Assembly (NCBI GenBank): GCA_035505375.1
Contig: DATJQV010000073.1
Location: forward strand, 1 to 45,650
Origin: a bacterium
GTDB taxonomy: Bacteria > Hydrothermota > Tepidihabitantia > Tepidihabitantales > Tepidihabitantaceae
Length of the DNA stretch: 45,650 bases
Direction: 5' to 3'
Numbering within the stretch: position 1 is the stretch's first letter; each line of letters starts with the position of its first letter. Under the pieces are notes generated by a model. It was not told where the DNA came from. It did not search any database and worked only from the letters and a program-made list of their open reading frames with translations. Of this stretch, positions 8,213-16,463 are shown piece after piece. The position numbers were made by a program, and so were the translations under genes.

Positions 8213-8228
8213 TTTGTTCTTGATCCTT
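8103..8228. repeat. Word-repeat hairpin (ACAAAG/CTTTGT type)
   Basis: The words AAGGACAAAG and ACAAAGTCC in the first half and their complements (CTTTGTCCTT, ACTTTGTTC) in the second half form a large imperfect hairpin. It covers the N-terminal codons of the TPR gene. The same family recurs at 14158-14278. Confidence 0.7.
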
Positions 8229-8230
8229 GG

Positions 8231-11200
8231 CTACTCGCTCAGCAGCCTCTGGAAATAGTCTCTTATCATCTGCTCGTACTCAGCCGGGTAGCCCTGCTTG
8301 AGCGAACGCATCAGTTCTTCGCGCAGCAGCCGGTTCCGCTCGCCTTTGTCCTCGGGCAGGCGGGGCTTCTGCTGCACCTGGAACTCTTTGCCTGACTCGC
8401 TCTCGCGTTCGTCTTTGAATCCCTGCTGCCTGATGCTGCGCTCGGCGTCGAGCAGGTGCGAGAGGATGCTCTGCTGCCGCTGGACCAGCGGTCGGCCCAC
8501 GTTCAGTTCGGACAGGTCCTTCTCCACCGCCTTCAAATCGTCAACCAGGCCCTCCAGGCTGGAAGTGAGTCCCGGCTGAACCCCGCCCGTCTTCTGAAGC
8601 ATCTGTTCGAGCTGCTCCCGCAGCGCCTGCTCCTTACCGAGCATTCTGCCCAGGGCCGACATCTGCTCAGCGGTCATGCCGCCGGGCATCGGTATCGGGA
8701 ATCCCGACATCTCGCCGTTGATGCCCATCTGCTCTCCGATCATCTGCGAGAGCTGCTGCATCATGTCGTCCATCGCGCCCGACATCCCGCCGCCCTTCTG
8801 CGACGCGGCCATCGCCTGCAGCATGGCCTGGGCCGTCCGGTTCAGGCTCTGTCGCGCCTGCTCCATTCCGGAGCGGACGGTTCCGGCCCGATTGTCCGCC
8901 ATTTCCTGCGCCGTCTGCTCCATTGCGTCCATCGCCTTGGCCAGCTCCTGCCCGAGGCTCGGATCGACGCTCATGCTGCGTGAGCTGAGGCTGGCCAGGC
9001 TCTCGGCGACGATTCTGGTTGCCTCGCGCAACCCGATCTCCTGCTGGGCGCGTTCGGACAGGTCCGGCATGCCGGCGGTGGCCTGCTCAAGCTTCTCCTG
9101 CTCGTCCGATACCATCATGACATCCTGCGCGGCGTCCCGCAGTTTCTGGGTCACTTCGGACGAACGCTTTGACTTCAGCTTCTGGCTCAGCGAACCGAGC
9201 GACCGGCTCATCTGCGCCAGGCTCTGCCCGAGCTTGTCGCTGCCGGGCTTGGCCTGGTCGAGCTGGTTCTGCTGCATCTGGCTCGCGAGATCCCGGGCCT
9301 GCTCGGACAGCTTCTGGTCGTTCGCCTGCTGCGCGAGCTTGTTCAGGGAATCGCCGATCTCCCTGTCGGACATCGAATCGGCGAGGCTCTTCATGTCATT
9401 CTGCAGGCTGTCGAGCGCGCCCTTGATGTCCTGTTCCAACTGCGAGGAACGCTGGTTCGGCTCCTTGCCCAGCTTGTCGGTCAGGTCCTGCTGGGCCTTG
9501 GCCATCTCCTCCGCTTTCTTGGCCAGCGCGTCGAGCCGCTGTTCCTCCATCACTTTTTTCAGCAGCTCCAGCGCCCGGTCAATCGCCTCCTTCATCTTCC
9601 CCTGGTCCATCTCGAACTTCTCCAGGGCACGCTTCACGTCCGGCGACTGCTGCTCGAGCTTGTCCTGCAGCTGGGCGAGCGACTGCTGAAGTTCGCGGGG
9701 CAGGACCTGGGACAGGATCTGCTGCAGTTGGCTCATCCGTTCCATGGTCTGCTGGTCGAGGTTCACGCCCTGCGACATCTCTTTCATCATGTCCGAGACT
9801 TCCTGCTTCAGGTCCGCGACCTGCTGCATCAGTCCCTGCTGGCCCCCGAGCACCTTCTCCAACGCCTGCTTTTCGTCCCAGGAAAGCTCGCGGCTCTTCT
9901 TCATTTCGTCCGACAGCCGGCCGACCTCCTGGCCGAGCTGGGCCTGCTGCGATTGCATCGGGCCGAGCTCGGACTCAGTGTGCTCGGTCTGCTGCACGGC
10001 CGCATTGTATATCTCGTTCATGGTCGGAAAGCGGATGGCGTACATTTCCGACCGGCTTACCTTGGGTCCGGAAACCACATCATTGTCGGTCACGGACACA
10101 AAGTAGTGTATCTGTTCGCCCGGCAGCAGCCCCAGGTTGGACAGATCCCAGGCGTACAGCGTCGTGTCCTCGCGCCTGCCCGACACCGACTTGATGTGCA
10201 CGAGATGGTCAATCGAATCCTTGCCGTAGTGCAGATAGAGGTCACCCAACCCGAAGTCATCAATGCTGTTGATGCCGAGCAGCACCTTCATCGAAACCGG
10301 CAGATCAACGTCGCGTCCGGGCAGAAAGAGCTTCACGAAAGGCGGCTCGTCGGCGATGGCCCGTACCTGCATGTCCGTGGCCGGCTGCAGAACCTTGTCC
10401 TCCTTGTCCGCCAGTTCGATCTTGCCTGAGGCATCGTCCTTGATGGCGAACCGGGCCCTGAACAGACCCGAATCCGCCGGGCCGATTTGGATCGGCAACG
10501 TGTCACTGCCAAGAATCACCTGCCCGACAGAAATCAACCGATTGGCCTCGCCTTCGACGTCCACGACCGTCCCCTTCAGTCCGCTGACTTCAGTAGCTGA
10601 GGATCTGACCTGAGGCAGACCGGAGTAGGCCGGCGGGTGAAGCGTGAACACCAGCCGCTCGAGGCCCAGCGGCTCGAGCACGCGCACGCGGTGAAGGTCG
10701 GACGAACGCCTCAGGATTGTGAATCGATACTCAAACCCGTGACCGGCGGCCAGCGCGATCCGACCGGTGTCGCCGTGCAAAGGGACAACCGACGATCCTC
10801 CGTGCCCCCCGACCCCCGACCCCTGACCCCTGACCCCGAGCCGCACCGCCCTGAACACGCCCGCCGGTACGACTCTTGCCCGCAGCAAGACGCTGCCGCC
10901 GGGCATCACCGCGGTGTCGCCGGGCTGAACTTCGAGGGTCACGCCGTCGGCGCGGCCGGTGAAGGCGTTGCTGATTCCGACCCTGGCCCGGGCCGGCGCG
11001 GCGTGGAATTGCACCCCGACACACAGGGCCATCAGTGCCAGGGCTGCGCCCGCCCAGACCACCCGGCGCCGGTTGACGAGCCGCCCCAGCGGCAATGGCG
11101 CAAGCGTCCGCTCGACATCAGCCACGGCCGCGTCAATCATCTCCTCCGAATAGCCTTCCTTTGCCCCTGACCCCTGACCCCCGACCCCCGACCCCCATTT

Positions 11201-11497
11201 CCCCAGCTGCACCGTCGCCACCAGCCTTCCCCTCACCTCAGGGAACCGTTCCTCAACCAGCCGCGCGACGTACCAGAACCGATTCTGCGCCACCAGCCGC
11301 CAGAGCAGGACCCCGACCGGAACGACTAGCGCCGCCAGGACCCAGCCGCTCCAGAACAGATTCACGACGAGCAGGACCAACGCGCAGGCCATAGCCAGGC
11401 TGAACAGGGCCAGCGCGACCGAATCCCAGGCCCAGCGCTGCCTTGCAAGCGCGCGCAGCCTGCTCTCGGTCACTTCACCGCGTCGGGATTCGCTCAT
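8231..11497 (-). CDS. DUF4175-type membrane protein with long coiled coil
   Basis: 1088 residues. Two membrane segments lie near the N-terminus (about residues 25-70: VALALFSLAMACALVLLVV and GWVLAALVVPVGVLLWRLV) and a third near 150 (AALALMALCVGVQF). A strand-rich periplasmic part follows. From about residue 490 there is a long Gln/Met/Lys-rich coiled coil (QQILSQVLPRELQQSLAQLQ, MEQTAQEMADNRAG) and a C-terminal stretch with EYEQMIRDYFQRLL. This architecture matches DUF4175 proteins, whose role is unknown; they are often near TPR proteins, as here. Two G-rich word repeats are inserted in frame (coding GQGSGVGG-like peptides) at 10805-10838 and 11164-11197. Neither is expected in the family. 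Confidence 0.78.
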   Translation of the reverse strand: MSESRRGEVTESRLRALARQRWAWDSVALALFSLAMACALVLLVVNLFWSGWVLAALVVPVGVLLWRLVAQNRFWYVARLVEERFPEVRGRLVATVQLGKWGSGVGGQGSGAKEGYSEEMIDAAVADVERTLAPLPLGRLVNRRRVVWAGAALALMALCVGVQFHAAPARARVGISNAFTGRADGVTLEVQPGDTAVMPGGSVLLRARVVPAGVFRAVRLGVRGQGSGVGGHGGSSVVPLHGDTGRIALAAGHGFEYRFTILRRSSDLHRVRVLEPLGLERLVFTLHPPAYSGLPQVRSSATEVSGLKGTVVDVEGEANRLISVGQVILGSDTLPIQIGPADSGLFRARFAIKDDASGKIELADKEDKVLQPATDMQVRAIADEPPFVKLFLPGRDVDLPVSMKVLLGINSIDDFGLGDLYLHYGKDSIDHLVHIKSVSGRREDTTLYAWDLSNLGLLPGEQIHYFVSVTDNDVVSGPKVSRSEMYAIRFPTMNEIYNAAVQQTEHTESELGPMQSQQAQLGQEVGRLSDEMKKSRELSWDEKQALEKVLGGQQGLMQQVADLKQEVSDMMKEMSQGVNLDQQTMERMSQLQQILSQVLPRELQQSLAQLQDKLEQQSPDVKRALEKFEMDQGKMKEAIDRALELLKKVMEEQRLDALAKKAEEMAKAQQDLTDKLGKEPNQRSSQLEQDIKGALDSLQNDMKSLADSMSDREIGDSLNKLAQQANDQKLSEQARDLASQMQQNQLDQAKPGSDKLGQSLAQMSRSLGSLSQKLKSKRSSEVTQKLRDAAQDVMMVSDEQEKLEQATAGMPDLSERAQQEIGLREATRIVAESLASLSSRSMSVDPSLGQELAKAMDAMEQTAQEMADNRAGTVRSGMEQARQSLNRTAQAMLQAMAASQKGGGMSGAMDDMMQQLSQMIGEQMGINGEMSGFPIPMPGGMTAEQMSALGRMLGKEQALREQLEQMLQKTGGVQPGLTSSLEGLVDDLKAVEKDLSELNVGRPLVQRQQSILSHLLDAERSIRQQGFKDERESESGKEFQVQQKPRLPEDKGERNRLLREELMRSLKQGYPAEYEQMIRDYFQRLLSE
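10805..10838. repeat. In-frame GACCCCT word repeat, G-rich on the coding strand
   Basis: Repeats of GACCCC(C/T) on the plus strand. The coding strand reads repeated GGGGTCA/GGGGGTC, giving runs of G separated by two or three bases. It encodes GVRGQGSGVGG within the DUF4175 protein. Confidence 0.7.
11164..11197. repeat. Second in-frame GACCCCT word repeat
   Basis: Same 7-base word family as 10805-10838, in the same gene. It encodes GSGVGGQGSGAK after LGKW. Confidence 0.7.
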
Positions 11498-11529
11498 CGT
11501 TGGACCGTTCTTCGTTCAACGTTCCCGTT

Positions 11530-11605
11530 GTCCGTCATTCGGGCCTTGGCTTTCTGGATTCTGGTTTCTGATTTCTGCTTTGTCTGATTCCTGTACTATG
11601 ACGAT
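11530..11605. repeat. TTCTGGATTCTGG-type word block
   Basis: Short repeated words (TTCTGGATTCTGG, TTTCTGATTTCTG) between the DUF4175 gene and the lipoprotein gene. The same word type is found inside the DUF2156 gene at 32840-32960. Confidence 0.5.
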
Positions 11606-11690
11606 TATACTGCCCAAACCGTGCTGCCGCCACGATGACCGCTGGCGGTGCGTCGTCCGGCTATTGACCTTCGCACAGGCAATGCAACAC

Positions 11691-11748
11691 TCCGCCCCCT
11701 CCCTTCTATTCCCTCCCCCTTGAGGGGGAGGGAAGGGTGAGGGTGACG
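11691..11748. repeat. CCCTCCCCC palindrome, copy 1
   Basis: Central palindrome CCCTCCCCC-ttga-GGGGGAGGG (11711-11732) followed by AAGGGTGAGGGTGA. Related copies are at 33108-33165 and 43681-43722. The rest of 11498-11850 shows no gene. Confidence 0.65.
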
Positions 11749-11850
11749 CTGGCGGACCATTACTTACGCGAAACTCAGTAACGGCCGGCTATCGGCCTCA
11801 TGGAATCAGCCTGTGAGTCCGGAACGGAGAGCAGGCGGTGTCACTTCCGG

Positions 11851-12222
11851 CTAGCGCCGGCAGATGCTCTCAATCGAGACCGTGTGGTCGGCAGACCAAT
11901 CGGACACGTTACCATGCGCGTCCTCGGCCCGGACACGGACCTTGAATGCGTCTAAGACCGACCACGCGTGGCCCAGGGTGCAGGACTCGGCGCTTGCCAG
12001 CAGACCGGTCCAATTCCCCAGCGCGTCGCCCCAGTCAACCTGGTACCGAACGCTGTCCGATTCCGGGTCGGTCGTCACAACCACGAAGTTAAGGGACTCG
12101 CCGGCCATGCCCACGGCGGGACCGGTCGGCGCTCCCGGAGTCAGCGGCGGCGCGTTCTGCTTGCACCCGGGCCCGACGAATAGACAGGCAGCGACCCAGA
12201 CGGCGGCAACGATTGGCTTCAT
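11851..12222 (-). CDS. Small lipoprotein with PKD-like domain
   Basis: 123 residues. The N-terminus is a lipoprotein signal ending in VGPGC (Cys20). One PKD/fibronectin-like domain follows, with PESDSVRYQVDWGDALGNW, LGHAWSVLDAFKVRVRAED and WSADHTVSI. The same domain, with DPDGDSVQVRIDWGDST, occurs in the two large PQQ-propeller lipoproteins at 16464-20789, so this is a stand-alone relative. It is probably anchored in a membrane facing the periplasm. The function is unknown. The ribosome-binding site is weak. Confidence 0.75.
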   Translation of the reverse strand: MKPIVAAVWVAACLFVGPGCKQNAPPLTPGAPTGPAVGMAGESLNFVVVTTDPESDSVRYQVDWGDALGNWTGLLASAESCTLGHAWSVLDAFKVRVRAEDAHGNVSDWSADHTVSIESICRR

Positions 12223-12537
12223 AGCCCTTACAATCTAGCGCAATTAGGCCGAAGAGGCAAGCCGCCCGCAGGCGTGCTTGACATGGAGGTAAGGGCGTCT
12301 ATACTCTCCGCCGACGGGGTTGATCGAAAGTCCGCCAACCCCGCGTGTCAATCCGTATAGGTACCCCAGTCTGTCAGAATCAGGCCTGCCGGTTCCCAGA
12401 AAAGTCAACTGAGGTCTAATCGGCAGCTGCATGGCCGGGCACGGATTGCCGAACCGGCTACATAAGTCGAATCCGGCGGTTCTCCGTACAGAACTTCAAT
12501 ATTCCGTCCGGAGTATCCGCCTCGACAAGGAGAGACA
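12223..12537 (+). other. Upstream region of rho
   Basis: Divergent spacer between the lipoprotein gene (minus) and rho (plus). The rho ribosome-binding site AAGGAG (12527-12532) precedes a GTG start. No confident promoter hexamers were identified, and the one short frame on the minus strand has no coding features. Confidence 0.4.
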
Positions 12538-13803
<1,266 letters not shown>

Positions 13804-13809
13804 TGTAAC

Positions 13810-14151
13810 ATGAAACCAAAGATTCACCCTAAGTACGTCGAGTCGACCATCACCTGCGCCTGCGGCAACGTGGTCAAGACTCGTTCGACCAAGCCGAAGA
13901 TGAACGTTGACCTCTGCTCCAACTGTCACCCGTTCTTCACCGGCAAACAGCACCTCGTTGACACCGCCGGCCGCGTCGAGAAGTTCCGCCGTAAGTACGG
14001 CGACGTGGTTCCGACCAAGCCGGCGAAGGTTGCCAAACCCGCTGAGGCTCCCAAGCCCCCGAAGCCCCCAAAGGCCCGGAAGCCCAGGGCACCCAAGCCC
14101 GCAACGGAGCCCGCCGCGCCTGCGGCTGAGCCCGAGGTGAAGACCGAGTAA
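13810..14151 (+). CDS. rpmE: 50S ribosomal protein L31 with basic proline-rich tail
   Basis: 113 residues. The first 67 or so are a standard zinc-type L31: [20 protein letters not shown], then Cys-x-x-Cys-His in [20 protein letters not shown] and [11 protein letters not shown]. The Cys pairs would bind Zn. The remaining 45 residues are a Lys/Pro/Ala tail ([20 protein letters not shown]) that ordinary L31 (about 70 residues) lacks. Such tails occur in some bacterial ribosomal proteins and may contact rRNA. It is cotranscribed with rho. Confidence 0.94.
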   Translation: MKPKIHPKYVESTITCACGNVVKTRSTKPKMNVDLCSNCHPFFTGKQHLVDTAGRVEKFRRKYGDVVPTKPAKVAKPAEAPKPPKPPKARKPRAPKPATEPAAPAAEPEVKTE

Positions 14152-14157
14152 CGGCGG

Positions 14158-14278
14158 AAGTCCCAAGGACAAAGTACTAAGGACAAAGCAATGGGAAAGT
14201 ATCAAGGTCGAACCCGTGCCGGCCTTACCACTTTGTCCTTTCCTGATTGCTTAGTCCTTTGTCCTTGTTACTTCATAC
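14158..14278. repeat. Word-repeat hairpin between rpmE and prfB
   Basis: Forward words (AAGGACAAAGTACTAAGGAC) in the first half and complements (CTTTGTCCTTTCC, TTAGTCCTTTGTCC) in the second. A different block, CTTCGTGTCTTCGTGCCTTT, follows to about 14310. Same family as 8103-8228. Confidence 0.7.
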
Positions 14279-14339
14279 TTGACTTCGTGTCTTCGTGCCT
14301 TTGTGCTGGGTCAGGGCTCCTTGCCGGGAACCACTCCTG

Positions 14340-15516
14340 ATGACCGGGGACTCCCGAGCCGCAGCGCCGGAGCTCGCTCACTTGGGCGAGCGCCTGCACA
14401 AGCTGCAGGAGTTTCTTTGACCTGCCCGGGCGACGGGTCGAACTAGCCGAGCTTACCAAAGCCAGCTCACAACCTGATTTCTGGAGCGTGGCCGAGCGCG
14501 CCCAGACCACGATGCAGCGCATCGCGGTCCTGAACGACATGCTCGGCCGCGTGGACAAGCTCGCTTCCGAAATCAAAGACGCGACCGAGTTGATGGACCT
14601 CTTCGACGAATCGGACGAGGCGGCCCGCAAAGAACTGAGCGCGCAGGTTGAGGCCATGGGCCACGAACTTGAGGCGCTCGAAGAGCGGGCGATGTTCCGC
14701 ACTCAGGAAGATTCCCGCGCGGCCATCCTCTCGATTCACCCCGGCGCGGGCGGCACCGAGTCGTGCGACTGGGCCGAAATGCTCTACCGGATGCTGACCC
14801 GCTACATCGAACTGCAGGGGCTGAAGTATGACGTACTGGACCTCCAGCCCAACGACGTCGCCGGCATCAAAGAAGCAACGATCGAGGTCAGCGGCACATA
14901 CGCCTTTGGCCTGCTCAAATCCGAAATCGGCGTCCACCGCCTGGTCCGGGTGTCGCCGTTCGACGCGGCCAAACGGCGGCACACCAGCTTCGCCGCGGTC
15001 TCCGTCTATCCCGAAGTCGAAGAAATCGAGGTCGAAATCAACCCGAGCGACCTCAAGTTCGACACCTTCCGCGCCGGCGGCCACGGCGGCCAGAACGTCA
15101 ACAAGGTCAGCTCGGCCGTGCGTATCACCCATATCCCGACCAACATCGTGGTCGTCTGCCAGAACGAACGCTCGCAGTTCCAGAACAAGACCAACGCCCT
15201 CAAGATCCTCCGTTCCCGGCTCTACGACCTCCACAAGCGCGAGCAGGACGAGAAGCGCGAGAAGCTCGACGCGGCCAAGACCGAAATCGCCTGGGGGCAC
15301 CAGATTCGCTCCTACGTCTTCTTCCCTTACCAGCAGGTGAAGGACCACCGGACCGACTACACAACCCACGACCTCGTCGGGGTGATGGACGGGCACATAG
15401 AGAGCTTCGTTCACTCCTTCCTCACCCGTCCCGAAGCAGCCGCGACCGGAAACGGGGGACGGACTTCGCCGGCAAGACACAAAGACACGAAACCGGACTC
15501 CGATTCCGATTCCTGA
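14340..15516 (+). CDS. prfB: Peptide chain release factor 2, programmed +1 frameshift
   Basis: RF2 recognises UGA and UAA and releases the nascent chain. The zero frame from ATG 14340 encodes 26 codons ending LHKLQEFL, then an in-frame TGA at 14418-14420. A +1 shift continues as DLPGRRVELAELTKASSQ and then PDFWSVAERAQ, the conserved RF2 N-terminus. The two parts together give about 391 residues. Diagnostic motifs are SPF in RVSPFDAAKRRHTSFA (RF2-type codon recognition) and GGQ in RAGGHGGQNVNKVSSAVR (hydrolysis). Domain order and the ending FVHSFLTR are normal. The last 25 or so residues (from PEAAATG) are an extra Asp/Ser/Lys tail encoded by a word repeat. The zero-frame start has no strong ribosome-binding site, so a different start is possible. 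Confidence 0.93.
14407..14421 (+). promoter_or_regulatory. prfB programmed frameshift signal
   Basis: A Shine-Dalgarno-like AGGAG (14407-14411) lies three bases before the slip sequence CTT TGA C (14415-14421). This is the same layout as the E. coli prfB signal (AGGGGG, three bases, CTTTGAC). Low RF2 slows termination at TGA and favours the +1 shift, which makes more RF2. Confidence 0.93.
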
Positions 15517-15545
15517 CCTCTTTGTGACTTCGTGTCTTTGTGGTT
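15472..15545. repeat. ACACAAAGACACGAA word hairpin at the prfB end
   Basis: ACACAAAGACACGAAACC in the first part and TTTGTGACTTCGTGTCTTTG in the second part form an imperfect hairpin that spans the prfB stop codon. The tail residues RHKDTKPDSDSDS are coded by it. Confidence 0.7.
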
Positions 15546-15573
15546 GATGTCCGAATCCGGCCCAAAACAAGTC

Positions 15574-15601
15574 TTGACAAACCGGTTTCTGCCATTAGAT
15601 T
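15574..15601 (+). promoter_or_regulatory. Probable sigma-70 promoter of the ferredoxin gene
   Basis: TTGACA (15574-15579), 16-base spacer, TAGATT (15596-15601; four of six consensus bases), 65 bases before the ferredoxin ATG. Confidence 0.5.
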
Positions 15602-15666
15602 GAAGCGCTGAATTGGACAATAAGCGCCGGTCGGGCGTTACCAACCGGCCTTGAACGGAGGTCACT

Positions 15667-15855
15667 ATGAAAGCATCTATCGACAAAGAGCTGTGCACCG
15701 GCTGCGAGCTGTGTGTCAGCAGTTGCCCGGATATCTTCGAGATCGAAGGTGAAACGGCCACAATCAAGGTCGACGCTATTCCCGAAGGTGCCGAGGACTG
15801 CGTGCAGCAGGCCGCCGAAGACTGCCCGTCCAGCGCCATCAAAGTCGAGGACTAG
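15667..15855 (+). CDS. Single-cluster 4Fe-4S ferredoxin
   Basis: 62 residues, the size of hyperthermophile-type ferredoxins. Cys10-x-x-Cys13-x-x-Cys16 and Cys53-Pro are the cluster ligands. Cys20 and Cys45 are placed as in the single-cluster ferredoxins of Thermotoga and Pyrococcus, where the equivalent pair can form a disulphide. The surface is acidic (EDC, EDCPS, KVED). It is a cytoplasmic low-potential electron carrier; the partner enzyme is not in the window. A strong ribosome-binding site GGAGGT (15657-15662), its own promoter and a following hairpin indicate a single-gene transcript. Confidence 0.93.
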   Translation: MKASIDKELCTGCELCVSSCPDIFEIEGETATIKVDAIPEGAEDCVQQAAEDCPSSAIKVED

Positions 15856-15870
15856 CTCCAGACCAACATC

Positions 15871-15897
15871 GCCCGCCGGCAAAACCTGTCGGCGGGC
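15871..15897 (+). terminator. Hairpin after the ferredoxin gene
   Basis: Perfect stem GCCCGCCG/CGGCGGGC with an 11-base loop, 15 bases past the stop codon, followed by GTCTGCTTCCT. Weak U-tract. Confidence 0.6.
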
Positions 15898-15918
15898 GTC
15901 TGCTTCCTAGCGGGCAGA

Positions 15919-16158
15919 GCAGCTCGGGAAGCTATTCTCCGGGCAAAACGGAGAGCAACGGTCGGAGCTTACTCGGGAGCAACCCGGACAGGAACCCGCG
16001 GACTTACTCGGGCCGCAACGCTCCAACCAACCCGGAGAGGAACGGGCAGACCAACCGACGGACTAACCCGGAAGGTAACGCGGAGTGCAACCGATGAAGC
16101 AACCCGGCGAATTCCGGTGGAGGTTCATCCGGGAATTGCGGTGGAGGTAACCTCCCTG
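15919..16158 (+). repeat. Degenerate 12-base-period array, about 20 units
   Basis: Twenty 12-base units in one phase, consensus near GCAACCCGGAGA. Examples are GCAACGGTCGGA (15955), GCAACCCGGACA (15979), GGAACGGGCAGA (16039), GTAACGCGGAGT (16075) and GCAACCCGGCGA (16099). The period and the core G-N-W-A-C are the same as at 3829-4104. It lies between convergent genes. The plus frame reads as repeated tetrapeptides (ATRT, GTRG, LTRA), but there is no start signal. Confidence 0.75.
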
Positions 16159-16400
16159 TCTACTGTCTACTGAATCCTGTCTACTATCCGCGGGGCAATC
16201 CCCCGGGCGAGGGAGGGGACTTCCGGAGAGGCGACCTAGCGCTTTATTGTTCAAGTAGTTAGGTGACTTCCTGGCTCCATGGGCTCATATCCAAAGGCTA
16301 AACTTTCCGCCCGCGCGCCCGGCATGAACGCAAGGGCGGGCTCTCGCCCGCCCATACCCTGCCTGCTGTCTACTGCCTGCTGTCTACTGTCCTCTGTCGC
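16145..16400. repeat. CTGTCTACTG word blocks and GC hairpin between convergent genes
   Basis: The words CTGTCTACTGTCTACTG (about 16157-16190) and CTGCTGTCTACTGCCTGCTG (about 16362-16390) flank a perfect hairpin GGGCGGGC-tctc-GCCCGCCC at 16334-16353. The hairpin could serve as a terminator for either strand. No gene is visible in 15898-16463. Confidence 0.55.
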
Positions 16401-16463
16401 TCACCTCGTCACCATGACCTTGCCAACCTGCTGGCCCAAGACTGTGGCCCCGCGACCGACTGG

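Noticed and set aside
12244-12432. 62-codon frame upstream of rho
   Set aside because: No homology or start signal, and it occupies the rho leader.
14467-15570. 367-codon open frame on the minus strand
   Set aside because: Antisense of prfB, which is certain from the SPF and GGQ motifs and the frameshift site.
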